5,736 nucleotides of DNA, from assembly GCA_016209155.1 (NCBI GenBank), contig JACQWU010000293.1, forward strand, positions 1-5,736, read 5' to 3'. Both the position numbers and the translations under genes were made by a program. How positions within the stretch are numbered: position 1 is the first letter of the stretch; the number at the start of each line of letters is the position of its first letter. Shown here piece by piece: positions 5,735 to 5,736 of the stretch. The notes beneath the pieces were generated by a model. The model was not told where the DNA came from. It searched no databases and was given only the letters and a program-made list of their open reading frames with translations. This stretch comes from Candidatus Desantisiibacteriota bacterium (GTDB taxonomy: Bacteria; JACRDZ01).

Positions 5735-5736
5735 TC

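Larger units (their letters stand above)
5346..5736. other. Gene-free repeat cluster downstream of the epimerase gene
   Basis: This stretch is made of repeats: two tandem hairpin repeats (5399-5463), a MITE-like element (5502-5647), and a nested palindrome at the right edge (5688-5734). The only sizeable open frame (5494-5727) is a translation through the MITE-like element and is not a credible gene. No poly-T terminator follows the epimerase stop at 5345. The hairpins may limit read-through or protect the mRNA 3' end, which is inference. Confidence 0.75.

Overview
The window is AT-rich bacterial DNA with three protein genes separated by intergenic stretches carrying palindromic repeats. The secreted protein, the promoters and the ribosome binding sites are bacterial in type. 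The combination of a long extracellular repeat protein, a CFI-box-like C-terminus and GTCATTGCGAGG-type and TGTAGTGCGAG-type dispersed repeats suggests an uncultured low-GC, probably Gram-negative (diderm) lineage. That assignment is an inference with low confidence, and no marker gene here fixes the phylum.

Layout. Positions 1-823 (minus strand) hold the N-terminal 274 residues of a transaldolase of the mycobacterial/Tal-Pgi type, cut off by the window edge. Positions 824-1222 are a divergent intergenic region with a probable promoter for each flanking gene and a head-to-head pair of hairpin repeats. Positions 1223-4264 (plus strand) encode a 1013-residue secreted protein: signal peptide, fourteen ~39-residue BNR/Ycf48-like propeller repeats, two cadherin-like domains, a PKD domain, a third cadherin-like domain, and a degenerate CFI-box C-terminus. 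After a 142-bp gap with its own likely promoter, 4407-5345 (plus) encodes a GalE-like NAD-dependent UDP-sugar epimerase. Positions 5346-5736 have no credible gene. They hold two more copies of the hairpin repeat in direct tandem, a 146-bp MITE-like element with 16-bp terminal inverted repeats, and a nested palindrome at the right edge.

Functionally, transaldolase (pentose phosphate pathway) and the epimerase (nucleotide-sugar supply for polysaccharide or glycan) are ordinary cytoplasmic sugar enzymes. The large protein is an export product probably involved in surface binding or adhesion. The three genes appear to be transcribed separately, and nothing in the sequence links them into one system. 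The points most worth a second look are the apparent circular closure and count (14) of the propeller repeats, the unusual CFI-box terminus lacking a following membrane helix, and the hairpin repeat family whose stems differ by compensated base-pair changes. I see no clear evidence of a previously undescribed system.
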